From: Azolla caroliniana
Taxonomy: Eukaryota; Polypodiophyta
Reading direction: 5' to 3'
DNA: 64,000 bases
Assembly: GCA_043228905.1 (NCBI GenBank)
Contig: JBHGNT010000010.1
Coordinates: 6,014,001 to 6,078,000, forward strand
Below, piece after piece: positions 1 through 11,435 of this stretch. Each line of letters begins with the position of its first letter. The stretch's first letter is position 1. Under the pieces are notes generated by a model. The model saw nothing but the letters and a program-made list of their open reading frames with translations, searched no databases and was not told the DNA's origin. The position numbers were made by a program, and so were the translations under genes.

Positions 1-283
1 AGGAGAAACAAAACCGTTTACAAAAAAATTAGAACCAAACTGAACCAGTTTATCAAAAATCAAAACCAAACCAGTTTATCATACATCCAAACCAAACCAA
101 ACCAAATTGTTTTTTACATAAGCCAACCATTGACAAATACGGAACTATAAATTGAACCAAACCAAATATTAGAACATCATAAAATAAATAGAAATTTACA
201 ACATGTTTTCCAAAATTACTAATTTATGGAAAATGATAAGATATAACATAAACAGATAAATGTGTTTTGGAGTGATAACAAAA
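1..283. other. AT-rich sequence with short AACCAAACC-type repeats
   Basis: There is no coding signal. Short direct repeats of an AAACCAAACCAGTTTATCA-like phrase and of CCAAA units occur at about 10-160. The stretch ends at the 5' copy of the target duplication of the LINE that follows. Confidence 0.5.
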
Positions 284-312
284 ATCCATATAATAGAGTT
301 CAAACTTCAAAT
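284..312. repeat. 5' target-site duplication of the L1-type LINE
   Basis: This 29-base segment recurs at 1881-1909 with one mismatch (a/t near its centre). The two copies flank the LINE fragment, and the 3' copy follows an A-rich tail directly. This is the expected result of target-primed reverse transcription. Confidence 0.75.
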
Positions 313-1880
313 CCATATAATGCAAGAACAACAATCCATAAATACATTGCGGGGTCCCCGAGATCTATTTATGGGCTGATGATAAGACAAAAAACAGGTT
401 TCAAATGGGCCAATTTAATCAATGCCCAAGGGAATACATTAGCAAATTGGAAGAGATTTCTACGTAATGATGTGGGCACTCAAAAGGCTAGAATATGGAG
501 GATAAACAGGGGTAAATGCATGCTAATGAGGATTACAGATGCCTTTGCACGCAACGGGCAAATCTTGGAAGATGCAGCCATAAGCCCCTCTGAAATGGAA
601 TGGACAGGACTTATCGATGCTGAAAATTATATAATCGGAATTAAGGGAATGAAAGCCAGCTCTAATGAGGCATGCTACTACAAAATAGAGCATAGAAGGG
701 TAATATGTGAGCAACCAACCTATCAAACTGAAAGGCCAATTAGGTTGCTTGCAAAAAATGGAAAGGCTATGATAGTTGACGCCGAACCGTGTGAGCTCTA
801 ACCAACGACAATGTGTTGGCCGATAGAAGGGCATTCAAATCAGCTATCATGGGATCCCACGATGTATTTCTAGAAAACTCAAGGTCCAAGTGATGGTGCC
901 AAGTTGGTGCAAATTTTCAAGTACAACACGAAAATCGGGAGGCAAATTATCCTAAAACAAGAACACCAAGATATTGCAGCTCGTAAATTTTGGATACAAG
1001 AGGGCATTAGTGAAAGGAGATTAGCTAAATTCTGGAAAATGATATGGCATGACATCGGTGACCGCAAGATAATGATGTGCTTATGGCTTATTGTGCATAG
1101 AGCCTTGCCAGTAGGGGTGTGGGCTAAAGGCCCCAATGTAGACCCAAGATGTAGTGCATGTGGACAACTAGAAAGAATTTCCCATTGTCTTTGGGAATGT
1201 CATGAGGCTACGGTAGTATGGAGAAGGGCATTACGATTGCTTTGCTATGCCTCTAGCTCATTTACCCTCAATTGGGGACATGCTTGTTGGAATTGTCTTG
1301 ATGATGACGTAGAGAAATTTGATAGCACATGTACAACTATATACAGAGGGGAGAATGGAACTATTCGAGTGATCGCTGGTAACAGTGCACCTAGAAGTAA
1401 TGCCCAGAAGCAAAAAATTGTAGATCTATGGATGTTGCTAGCACCCATTATCATATGGAACATTTGGAGCGCAAGATATACCAGGGTATTTTCAGCAAAC
1501 AAATGGCCTCCAGCAAAATCTATTAAGCTAATATGGCACATGCTAATAACTACATTGAGGGCCCAATATGAGCAGATTGATGCTTCAGATTTAATGAGGC
1601 TGAAATTCAGAAAACGATGGTGTACTACACCGATGGCTACAGAAATTGGAGTGGATATACGATGGCAATACGTAGTACCAAGATGGTTGTTCCCCCCTCC
1701 CATTAGATGATAGTGGGGCGTGAATGACACGACAAACATGGAGAACAAACATGTGGGCTATTTAGTGTAAGATAAATAAGTGATGTAGTCCATATGGAAG
1801 TAGGTAATGTCTAAAGTTGTGTATTGTATGTCATTTTAACTAATGGAGTATATTCTTCTTTAAAATAAAAAAAAACAACA
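313..1880 (+). mobile_element. 5'-truncated L1-type LINE, zinc-binding C-terminal part (copy 1)
   Basis: Two reading frames (about 262-801 and 904-1710), separated by a stop, encode the end of a plant L1-type reverse transcriptase polyprotein. The second frame holds the RT-associated zinc-binding region: W-H-D-I-G-D, then CLWLIVHRALP, then C-SAC-G...HCLWEC followed by a conserved VW. Only this C-terminal part is present; endonuclease and polymerase domains are missing, as in a 5'-truncated insertion. The 3' end is an A-rich tail (about 1861-1878), and a 29-bp duplication of target DNA flanks both ends. A diverged relative lies on the other strand at about 25930-27178, covering the same protein region. 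The stop near 800 and the truncation make it non-functional. Confidence 0.8.
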
Positions 1881-1909
1881 ATCCATATAATAGAGTTCAT
1901 ACTTCAAAT
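1881..1909. repeat. 3' target-site duplication of the L1-type LINE
   Basis: This matches 284-312 at 28 of 29 positions and begins directly after the A-rich LINE tail. Confidence 0.75.
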
Positions 1910-2202
1910 GAAGTATTTCCAAATCCATAGGACCATATATGTAAACGAATGTTCCTCTTTCTATTTCCAATGTTTGAATAAGGGATTCCTGAATGTATAA
2001 AATACGTAAAAGAATTAAGTAATTAGTAATAAATTTTTTAAAGAATCAAATAAAAAACAAAATAGTAAAAAGTATGTAGTAAAAGTTACAATGACTTTTA
2101 GAACCTCCAATTGCAACCACCATTTTCATTAACTTGTCAAGAATCAACACGATTCATGTACATATAAAATACGTAAAACAAGTAATTAGTAATAAAAATA
2201 AT

Positions 2203-2856
2203 TTAAGTAAAGACAAATAACCAAGTAACAAAGTATGCACACCTTAATTTTCCTTGACTATCATGTAATATGTAATCTATTAACTCGGCTTTCGCAACAA
2301 GATCATCCAAATTCATTGTTAGTTCTTCATAAGTGGTGTAAAAATTATCTGTCAACTGAACATTAGATTCTTTTAAAACATCCATCCATGATCGAATACA
2401 CATTTCAGCTTTGAAAGTGCATGAATGTAGTTTGATCCTATTATCAAAGGTCATTTTTGTTGTTGAATTGGCCTCTTCAGCAGGAACTGATGATGCTGGC
2501 ATAGTGAGGTAATCACATGCCATCCTATATAGTTGTGGCATTGCAGATTTATTATCATTCCACCATTGTAAAGGATCCTTGTCCGTGCTAGTCGAAGATA
2601 ATCTTATAAAGTGCTCAATTTCTGACCATGAATCAGATACAAGACTTTTATTATTTACACCCATTAACCTCCAAATTTTAGAGTTATTATCGTTTTGATG
2701 TATTGTGGTTGAAGCCAAAGGTGGTTCGACATCACTCGAGAACAAGTGATAATGGGACTCAATCATGCTTTCAACCAACTTAATATCTAACTCTCTTTCT
2801 GTATGATTATTTGGAAGAGGCAATCTGTATAACAAATAAAAAGGTTTTAAACTCAA
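2203..2856 (-). pseudogene. hAT transposase C-terminal fragment (dimerisation domain)
   Basis: The 217-aa frame encodes the C-terminal dimerisation region of a hAT-superfamily transposase. The hallmark order is present: DPLQWW, then MPQLYRMACDYLTMPASS, then a V-P-A-E-E-A-N-S block (the family usually has E-R-x-F-S here), then a degenerate tail with WM. In complete hAT transposases this region follows a BED zinc finger and a DDE/RNase H-like catalytic core. Neither is recognisable upstream on the - strand, where AT-rich sequence follows. No terminal inverted repeats or 8-bp target duplication were identified. It could be one exon of a domesticated hAT gene of the RICESLEEPER/DAYSLEEPER type, but no other exons were found, so a transposon remnant is more likely. 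Confidence 0.7.
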
Positions 2857-3465
2857 ATAAAAAATCAGAAATCATGATGACAATTGTAAGACATAAAGGT
2901 AAGCATTACTTGGGTTAAAGAAACTTTGCTATGCGAGATGGAATATACGTGCGTAATTAAATGCGATTCTTGATACTTAATTAAATATTGTAAGCATAGA
3001 TTGACACATGCGTGATATTTGTCATATTCTCCATGCTAATATTCGCAAAATTCAAGAATATGAAATGGCCCCAAGCATATTATAAAGCCATTTATTTTAT
3101 AAAATAAATATATAAAATATTAATTAATTCATTTTTTATTTAAATAAATTTAATTCACTAAAAAAAGAACAATCATTCATTAATAGATTATAAACAGATG
3201 ATTAGTATTAACTCTCCTTTATAGTGTCAAATAAAAAATGGGGAAGTTTATGAACCTTTATTTTAATTAATTAATTTTAAAAAGAACGAATATTTGTATA
3301 TTTATTATAGAAATATGATTAGTGTGAAATCCAATTTTTAATGTCAAAATAAAAATATCCTTAATTTTTGACAGAATAAAAAGTGAGGAATTAATGAACC
3401 TTTATTTTATTTTATTTATTTATTAAAAATAAAACGAATACTTTTATATTTATTATAAAAATTCG
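2857..3465. repeat. AT-rich spacer with a diverged ~145-bp direct repeat
   Basis: The phrase 'atgaacctttattttaatt ... cgaatatttgtatatttattata' at about 3248-3310 recurs at about 3392-3462, and a weaker related block precedes it near 3120-3250. No coding potential is seen. It could be a degraded AT-rich tandem array or MITE-like material. Confidence 0.45.
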
Positions 3466-3491
3466 CGTATGTCCAATTTGGCGGACATACG
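3466..3491. repeat. Short inverted repeat
   Basis: CGTATGTCC (3466-3474) and GGACATACG (3483-3491) form a perfect 9-bp stem with an 8-base loop at the edge of the AT-rich block. The function is unknown; it may be the end of a small DNA element. Confidence 0.4.
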
Positions 3492-3564
3492 TGACATTCA
3501 TTTGGATTTATTTTTTCCTTTTGGTTTTTTTTCTAATATTCATAATTTGTTGCGAACAGAAGTG

Positions 3565-3785
3565 ATGTATGACACACACACACACACACCCTCTCTCTCT
3601 CACACAAGAATTGACATATCTTCTCTCTCTACAAAATCCAATACACACACTCAAGGACTGACAGAGCTTCTCTCTCCCTCACACAGACAAAACCCTTAGC
3701 TCCTCTCTCTTTATGTCTCTAGACATACACTCAATCACTGTCTCCTCACACATGCAAAACATGGCTTCTCTCTCTAGACCACACA

Positions 3786-3825
<40 letters not shown>
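3565..3825. repeat. CA/CT microsatellite-rich stretch
   Basis: (CA)n at about 3571-3588 is followed by scattered CTCTCT and CACACA runs and a pure (CT)n tract at about 3789-3822. The tract sits directly before the 5' end of the family B LINE. Confidence 0.85.
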
Positions 3826-3826
<1 letters not shown>

Positions 3827-3834
3827 TCACGTGG

Positions 3835-6800
3835 AGGAGGGGAAAGCACAATTGATTATCTAATAGGACGCCTTGAAGCTACCCACATGATTAACTCCTT
3901 TTGGGTGGCCTCGTGCCCTATTGGCGCAGACCATAGTTTCTTATACTTCGAGCTAAAATGTGATATCTCTAAGGTCACCAACTCTAGTAAACCACGTCAT
4001 CACACCACAATACATTTCACACATGAGCTCTCTAACATATACTCTCAACATGTTCATGCCCATCTCTCCTCCCTTGATCCCTCCCTACCTTTAGAAAGCC
4101 TTAGTATGAAACTCACACACATCCTTCACTCCGCAACAACTAGTAGTTTCCCATATACATAACACTCAAATCAAGGTAGATCAGGATCTATGCCACAAAA
4201 TAAATGGTATGATGAGGATTGTAGGGACTTACATAGACAACTTACAGTATCACAACTCAATGGTAGTATTACCTCAATACAAGCTCGCAAAGAAATGTGC
4301 AGAGATGACACGTTGTAAGAGACGGGCGTGGGAGGCATCCCAATATTGGGAACTCTACCATATGCTCATGAGTAGCGATTGCGCCACGTCATGGAAGAAA
4401 CCACGGGAGCCAAGACCACAAACACCCATCAAAGATCCCGAAACCTGGCACACATATACAAAGAGACTTTACCAAATCCCAAACCAACCACCCATCCCAA
4501 TGCCTTCCACACCCCGACCTACCACGGGGACACTTTTCACGACCTCGAGGGTCGCGAAGGTCATAAAGAAATTACAACATAGGAAGTCCATGGACCACAC
4601 AAGATTGCGAGCAAATCACATTATATATGCGAGAGAGTGCCTAGCTCCCTTGCTAACTCTAATCTTCAATTGTGCCCTTGCGGAGGGTTTTCCACCACAG
4701 TGGACTATGAACATAGTGGCCCCCATAAATAAAAGGGGGGACCCCATGGACCCAAATACATATAGGACCATTATGATAGGTCATACCCTTGCTAAATTAT
4801 ATGGTGCAATAATGGAAGCAGAGCTTAGCGATTATATGGAGACCCTAAATCTTCGTGCACCTGAACAAGCTGGCTTTAGACGAGCCTTCTCCACCATTGA
4901 TTATATCTTCACACTTAGATGCTTAATTGACCAAACTAAGGCTCACAAGAAGAAATTATATTGTTGTTTTGTGAACTTCCGCAAGGCCTTTGACACAGTC
5001 CCTAGAGAGCGATTGTTTGATAGGCTTAAAAGCTTGAGGATACCAGATGACATGGTCTGGGCCATCTACGCACTATATGAACAAGTGTCCGGGTGTGTCT
5101 GATGCCCAGGTGGCCTATCCAATTGTTTCACTAGCACTATTGGTGTAAAACAAGGTTGCCCCTTATCACTGACAGGATCTACATTAACGAGATCACAGAT
5201 TTTATTACTCGTAAGGGAGGCAACAGAGTAGTCCTTGGGGATACGTAGGTTCGTATCTTGCTCTATGCGGATGACATAGTTTTGCTCTCTGAATCCGAAC
5301 ACGACCTACAAAGGCATCTTAATGCCTTAGATGACTTTTGTGCACAACAAGGATTGGTAGTAAATCTAGGGAAAACTAAAGTCCTTATCTTCCACACATC
5401 GACCCAAGTTAGAGCTAAGTGTCACCTAACTATCTCCCATAGCCCAATTGAGGTGGTTGGATCATACATCTATCTTGGAGTCACTTTCAGTGCTCGCTCA
5501 GGTAAATTTTCGATGACACAGGCAGCGAAGGATAGACTTACTAGAGGACATGCATCCCTCTCACTCATAGAGAGACAATGCCACCAAACATACTTTCAAG
5601 AGCCACAGACTAAAGGGTGGCTCTTTGACTCATTAGTGACCACCTCCCTCATGTATGCATCAACGGTTTGGGCTCCAAGATTACCATCTTTCATGTGGAC
5701 GCAATTAGAGAGACCATTGGTGATTATGTTATCACACCAACTCCGAAGCAAATCGACAGTACCACATGACATTATTAGGGCTGAGTTCACGTTACCCCCA
5801 ATGTTAGTAGAGGCACTTTTCCAACTTGTAGTCTTTCTTCATAGGATACATAGCCAACCACATGATATAATATCTCATCAAGCCTTTAAGGCCTCTCGAT
5901 CATTGTATGAGTCTGGCTATACTAGCTCATGGTATGGCATGATGGTGAGTTGGCTTCTTGTGAATGGTCTAGACATTAATAACCTACCTCCCCTTAGGTA
6001 CAACCACACAATTGATAACACTTTAATCTCTCATGAGGACCGCAATAAAGTAATACGCTAAGACATATGGCAAATTTACACTCGGTATAAATGGATCACC
6101 CCACGAGAGCCACTCCCATCTAAAATGTTGTACTATAAGGAACACTTCATGCACTTCTCTAAGTTAGGTTTTATCACGCGACCAAAATATCTAGATGTAT
6201 TCTTATCACACGCACTAAGGGTTGCCATTGGACAACTTAGAATATCATCTCACCAACTTGAGATTGAGAATGGTCGTACTAATAGAGTCCCTAGGGAGGA
6301 AAGGATATGTAGGTTATGTCACATAGAGATAGAGGATGAGTATCACTTTACATGCAAGTGCCCAATCTACGCCGAGATAAGGGCAAAATACCAAGACATA
6401 CTTGGTTCTTCTCCCACCGTCCCCAAACTATTAGATACTCTAGGTATAAAGAAATTAGGCAAATACATTCTAGAGCTAAAACAACAGAGAGAGAATAAGT
6501 TACAAAATGTTGATAATAATGTTGCTAATGTTCACCAACATGTAACAAATGAAGTTTTTCAGGAACAGGGGGAGCCAACAAATGTTGACACACTTGCACC
6601 ACTTGGCCTTTCCCTTGATGAGGCAAAAAACCAAAGAAGAACCAGACGTCCTCGGGTGTCGAGTTTTCAAAGCAACTCGACGTGGTGTGGAAGCAATAAT
6701 GAAAATAAGGGAACGTGAGCTACACCGCCTAGAAGCCATGGCTAGGGCACTCTCTACATTGGAACCACGGGTCACACCCACATCAAAACCCTTTGACCCC

Positions 6801-7035
6801 CCACTTCTTTTTGAGAGGGTCGGGTGGAAATAAAATTAGGATTAGTGTAAAGTCACTTCCTTTATCGAGTATACCACGTATTGTACACTGCTAGAACTCT
6901 TTTAACTTAAGTTCTATGTTTACTTTATTTTATTTTAGTTATGACGACTGGATAAATGCTCATTTTGTTGTAAACCAATTGTCTCATGGGCCAAATTTGG
7001 CCTTAAAAGACGTTAATATATCTTTCTTTCTTTCT
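3835..7035 (+). mobile_element. Family B non-LTR retrotransposon (LINE), decayed, copy B1
   Basis: The frames run in order: the end of an apurinic-type endonuclease (IDYLIGR...GADHSFLYFEL, about 3850-3960), a linker (about 4209-4500), a reverse transcriptase (KSMDHTRLRANHI, FRKAFDTVPRERL at about 4979-5026, then [12 protein letters not shown] at about 5258-5300), a thumb region with LGKTKV, and a C-terminal zinc-binding CRLCHIEIEDEYHFTCKC (about 6308-6362). The frame is broken by stops and shifts (about 4162, 5102, 6061, 6718). The element ends at about 7030 without poly(A), in a TTTCT-rich tail, after a GGCC-AAATTT-GGCC palindrome. The start lies against a (CT)n tract, so it is 5'-truncated. 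Relatives occur at about 17560-21250, 40068-41460, 42950-49230, 49254-50173 and 53105-59010. The clade is not assigned; lack of poly(A) argues against L1. Confidence 0.85.
6989..7002. repeat. 3'-terminal hairpin motif of LINE B1
   Basis: GGCC-AAATTT-GGCC is a perfect palindrome about 30 bases before the end of the element. An equivalent GGCC-loop-GGCC stem is found at the same place in four other family B copies, with different flanking and loop bases. Confidence 0.6.
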
Positions 7036-7212
7036 CACACACACACAAACAGACTATGTAGTATGTACACTGTATGTATATATGATTATATCTATGTACC
7101 GCGTATGGATTTTAACCATACTCGAAGCCTTTTCACATATGAGTATGATACGAATATTGGCGTATGAGTATGGCACAAATAGCACGTATGGCTAGAACTA
7201 TGGTGTCAAGTC

Positions 7213-7262
7213 CCTCTTTTAATGTCCCTTTTTATACTTCCTCTTTTAATGTCCCTTTTTAT
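7213..7262. repeat. Short tandem duplication (27-bp period)
   Basis: The phrase CCTCTTTTAATGTCCCTTTT starts at 7213 and again at 7240. The rest of 7041-7480 shows no gene or recognisable element. Confidence 0.6.
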
Positions 7263-7479
7263 TGTCAAGGTTAAATGAATACTTGACCATGCATTTGTAT
7301 GTGTATTCGTTTGCATTCGAATGGGAAACCCCATGAATGCGAATATGTCAATCTATGATTGTAAGTAGTTCTCAGACACTCTTTGAAGAACCTCTTGTGT
7401 GAATCTAGATGATCCTAGAAGTGAAGAATCTAAAAATTGGTTACAATGATTTAGTAAACAATTATACACTAGCGATGTT

Positions 7480-8280
7480 AGTGATAATGTGGGATATCTT
7501 CATGAGGGGATGAGGAAACATTTTTCACTTTTTTTTGTTATTTGCACAGGACCTATCGGAGATAGCGAGATGGTGGATGGGGACATGAGGAAGCTAGTTT
7601 TCTATTTTTGTGATTAGGATGAGTGATGTTGGTGTGGGGGCTGAAGCAAATCATTATGAGAAGGTGAGGAAAATTTTTTTGGCTATCAGTACAAGATCGT
7701 GGTAATTGGTGTGATGGCAAGAGGGTCAACGAGAGGCTCTAGATATGGGCTGAGTTAAGAAGATATTATGCTTCTCATAGGTTGTGGGATGATGACAATG
7801 GGGTTTGAAGCATGTTTGTCACGACGAGCGGATGAGTGGTGTTGGTGTGAGGGTTGAAGAAGATCATGAGGGGATGTGGAATCATTTTTCACTTATTTTG
7901 TTGTTATTTGCACAGGACATTGGTGGTATTCGACAAGATGGTTGATGTGGACTGAATGAAGCAATTTGTCTGTTTTTAGGAGTGTCGATGGTGGGGGAGA
8001 CTGAAGCAAATCATGAGGGGATGAGAATCACACTAGAATCATTTTGTTGTTATGTGAACAAGACATTGGTAGTAAGCGGCGAGATGGTTGATGCGGACCG
8101 AATGAAGCATAATTTTGTTTACTGTTAAGGTTGAGTGAAGATGGTGTGGGGATCGAAGCAGATGGTGTGAGGTGAGGAGGGCATAGTTCATCTTCGTTTA
8201 TAGGGAGATTAATTACAAGTACATTTTCAATTTTCGTGGAGATGAAGGGCATGGTCGTTTTCATATGGGAGATGATAGAT
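7480..8280. repeat. Degenerate tandem array, ~150-bp unit
   Basis: Four or five imperfect copies share, in order, a GTGTGGGG-CTGAAGCA phrase, ATCATGAGGGGATGAGG, a CATTTTTCACTT-TTTTGTTGTTATTTGCACAGGACA-like block, and GAGATGGTTGATG-GGAC-GAATGAAGC. Unit starts are near 7490, 7620, 7826, 7978 and 8130. No reading frame is preserved across copies, so a satellite-like repeat is more likely than a repeat protein. Confidence 0.6.
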
Positions 8281-8682
8281 GGGGACTATCCAAGGCAACC
8301 CGTCACCTTTTAACCCAAGCGTCAGGTGCATCATGGACTACTTTTGTGTCTTCATCTGTTGTGTACCAAACATTTGTCCAATAGCATCACCTAGTGGACA
8401 TCCAAGTGATGGTGAACAACTTTAGTATATGCATAACCAAATGCAAACATGGAGTTTTTAGACTACTAGCCATGGTGGACAACCATGGTATGTTGTCTAG
8501 GATTACTACCAAGATATGTAAAGATATGTATTCTCTTGGACCACAAGAATTTGTTTATATGTTGAGAATGGGTCTTGTTGGCAAAGGTTGAGAGAGTTTT
8601 CATGGATATAAATAGCCTTATCTTGCCAAATGCCATCGTTTATATTTGGTCCTTTTTATGATAGTTACTTGTGGTGTGGAAA
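8281..8682. other. No recognisable feature
   Basis: Unique-looking sequence without a convincing reading frame or repeat. It lies between the tandem array and the 3' LTR of the Gypsy element. Confidence 0.4.
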
Positions 8683-9113
8683 TTGTTAATCCTTAGGGCC
8701 AGACAATGGCCTAACACAGGGTGTCTACGGAAGACACTTCACCAAAGGGGTGTTACGGCAAGATAACTTAAGACACAACGATTAATCCGACTTAATTGGC
8801 TACTTAGCAATATGGCATTCACTTAATACACGCGTAAGATATAACAATTAATACAAAACGGTAATCAATACGTGAAGATAAAACAAGAAGCTTATATTAA
8901 TTCTCCGTTAAAGTTTTACATTGTAACCGGGCCTTTATATAGGTCACCGGTGTTGCGTACAAAACGGTGCCAACCGGCACCTGTTCGGAACCGGTCCGAA
9001 TCCGGATCGGCATACTGATTTCGGTCTGTCCGTTCACTACTTAATTAAAATAGATTCCGAATAACAATCCCTTTCACATTCTGGTCTTTAACTCCTTTGT
9101 CGGCCGGGTAACA
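8683..9113 (-). repeat. 3' LTR of the Ty3-Gypsy element
   Basis: Read on the - strand it starts TGTTACC and ends ATTAACA, 431 bp, with the TG...CA ends of an LTR. It is recognised by alignment to the solo LTR at 39139-39557: both have TGTTACC-GCCG-CAA-GGAGT at the start, a TATATAAAGG or TATTTAAAGG box followed by CCCGG, the phrase CTTACGCGTGTA, and CTGTGTTAGGCC near the end. The matching 5' LTR is not present in the window. Confidence 0.85.
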
Positions 9114-9166
9114 CATGGCACACCCGTGGGACAGTACCTTGTACGTCGAATCCCATTATCCGGCCC

Positions 9167-10545
9167 TTAGCCTTCGTCCAAAATATCCAGAATACTCTGC
9201 TCTAGGGTATCCAATGGTTCTTCGGAACTCTGTTGTTGCTGTTGTTGTTGTGATTGTTGTTGTGGTTGTTGTTGCTGCTGTTGTGGTGGCTCCGGCTCCT
9301 CCGACTGTTGCTCCTTAGATGGCATCTGTTCGGTTCCCGGTATCGGCGGTTGTGGTGGTGATTCCTCTGTTAACTACTCTGACGGATTTGACTCCGGTTG
9401 ACTCGTCACGGCCTTGTCTCCGTCCGGTCCTTGCTCCGGTGATGGCTCCTCATCACTGAGGTTGACGGTCGCCGCCTGCTTTGCTTCTTCTCTCCGTAGC
9501 CTGGTCCACTCATAACTTTCAAACTGGATTTGAGCATCTAGTCGATCATCGTCTAGTTGTGCTACCAGTTGTCGGACCACTACTGACTATTCCTCCGCCA
9601 GAGTTACAAAATCTTTGGCTAACTCATCTCTTATGGCAGTGAAGTCCTCCCTTGTAGCAGTCATCGCCATCCTTCTGCCGGTTTTCTGCGTCCGCCCTTA
9701 GCAACTGGAGCTCGGTTGTGTGTTTTGCCCATTTGTCCCACCATTGCGCGGAGCTTTCGTCAATCAAGCGTTTTGTCTTGTTCCTCCATGCCTAAACGAT
9801 GAACTGGATCCTCTCCAATCCCATCTTTGATTTGTCCTCCGCGGCTTGCCATTCGTCCTTCAATTGCTTGATCAGCACCATTGTAGCTGCCTCCTGCTCC
9901 CGGTAATGTGACAATTGGTTTTGATAGGTGTTCTGCAACCTCTGCAATACCATTGTCGCTCTTTCCTTCCCTTCATAATGCTACTTATGGAGCTCCATAC
10001 GTTCTTGCGCGGCTTCCTCCAGCAGCGTGGTTCTTTTAGCCCGTTCCTCCGCTAGCGCCGTCTCAGCTTGATGCACCTCCTGCCGGAGCTCTGCCATCTT
10101 CTCTTGCTATTTCTTATGCTCCGTATCCAGGTGCTTGTAGTCCCGGTGCAGGTCAAAATCATCGGTCTTTTGCTTCAGCTTTTGGTTGAGTTGCCGGCGA
10201 GCACGGTCTTCCCGATCCTTCTGTTGACGGAGTTCTTCTTTAAGTCTTTCGATCTCTGTTTCCGCCATCCGGCACAGCTTCTCCTTTTCTTGCAACGCCT
10301 TCTCTTTCTCCTCCTTCAGCTGGTCATATGCCTGATGTCCTTTCCGCAGATTCTCTTATGCCCGGCGGAGGTTCTCAGCAGTCTTTCTTTGCTCTTCTTC
10401 TACCGCTTTCTTCAAGTCCCACTCTCGGGTGCGTAATGCTTCCTGTGCAGCCAGTTCATCTCTCAATTCAGCAAGCTCTTTTGCTTGCGCCGCCACTATC
10501 TCCGGGACTGGTTCCGTCTCCGGGGTCTTATTGCTATGTACAGGT
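9167..10545 (-). pseudogene. Coiled-coil / poly-Q reading frame between RT and the 3' LTR
   Basis: Directly after the RT sequence KVKAILETPAP the same frame continues into a highly charged coiled coil of about 290 codons with heptad-like phrases (ELAELRDELAAQEAL; IERLKEELRQQKDRE; EMAELRQEVHQAE-type). After one frameshift near 9670 it passes through an acidic, proline-rich segment to a poly-Q tract (about 9233-9291) and a short LDTLEQSILDILDEG end; the final stop is at 9167-9169. In-frame stops at 10356, 10107, 9981, 9792, 9587 and 9374 each differ by one C-to-T change from CAA or CAG. I do not recognise a family. It may be an accessory ORF of this Gypsy lineage or a captured host fragment. 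Confidence 0.6.
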
Positions 10546-11435
10546 GCCGGTGTTTCCAGGATTGCTTTTACTTTGTCCAAATCCACTGCGATACCATCCT
10601 TGCTCACTATGTGGCCCAGTAACGCTCCGCTAGTTACTCCGAACACGTATTTTGCCAGGTTAAGGCTTAGTCGGTAAACCCTACATTTCTCCAAACATAG
10701 TCAGAGGTGTTGAAGGTGATCCCCTTCCAGACTATAAACAGGGAAGTCGTCCAAGAACACCTGCATGAACGCCGGAATGAATTCTCCGAAAATCTCCATG
10801 ATGATCCGTTGGAAGGTTGTCGGCGCCGTTTTTAGTCCGAATATCATCACTACGGCAACAAAGACTCCCCATTCGGTGACAAAAGCGGTTTTCTCCTGGT
10901 CGGCGGGGTGCATCCAGATCTAATTATAGCCACTGAAACCATCCAGAAAACTGTACACCTCATGACCGGCGACCGCATCCAGGACTCCATCCGTGAATGG
11001 AAGTGGGAAGGCGTCTATTACCATAACCACATTCAATTTCCGGTAGTCGATGCACACTCTTATCTTACCGTTCTTTTTGGGTACTACGACTATCGAACTG
11101 AGCCATGTGGCTTTCTTTACCGGTCGGATGAAGCCCACTCTTAGTAACTTGTCGATTTCTTCTTTGACTTTTGTTGCGTAATTCGGGTTCATCTGGTAAC
11201 GTCGTTGGGCTACCGGTTTGGCGTCTTTACTCAGATGTATCTGGTGTTGATACAACTGAGGATCAAGTCCCCACATGTCCTCGTAGGACCAGGCGAACAC
11301 ATCGCGAAATTCTTTTAGGAGTGTGATCATTGCCGTTTTGTTCTCCAGGGTCATTTCCTTGGCAATGTGCATCGGTCTTGTGTCCTCTGTGGTACCTAGG
11401 TTCACCTCTTCTAGTTGGGATGCTTTCACGCGCTA
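10546..11435 (-). pseudogene. Gypsy reverse transcriptase domain, stop-interrupted
   Basis: The fingers and palm of a Ty3-Gypsy RT are clear: an RYQMNP block, GFIRPV...TWLSSIVVVPKKNGKIRVCIDYRKLN, then FLDGFSGYN, then ADQEKTAF, and FGLKTAPTTFQRIM-like sequence. The catalytic box reads FLDDFPVYS (normally YxDD, so aspartates are kept but Tyr is replaced by Phe), followed by VFGVTSGALLGHIVSKDGI. Stops at 10920-10922 (TAG) and 10701-10703 (TGA) break it, and 11433-11435 separates it from protease. The thumb, RNase H and integrase that should follow are replaced by the coiled-coil frame. Confidence 0.85.

Noticed and set aside
3469-4162. Two + strand frames before the LINE as independent genes
   Set aside because: The first is microsatellite translation; the second is microsatellite followed by the LINE endonuclease end.
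9115-9318. Small + strand frame rich in valine
   Set aside because: It is the complement of the poly-Q tract of the Gypsy coiled-coil frame.
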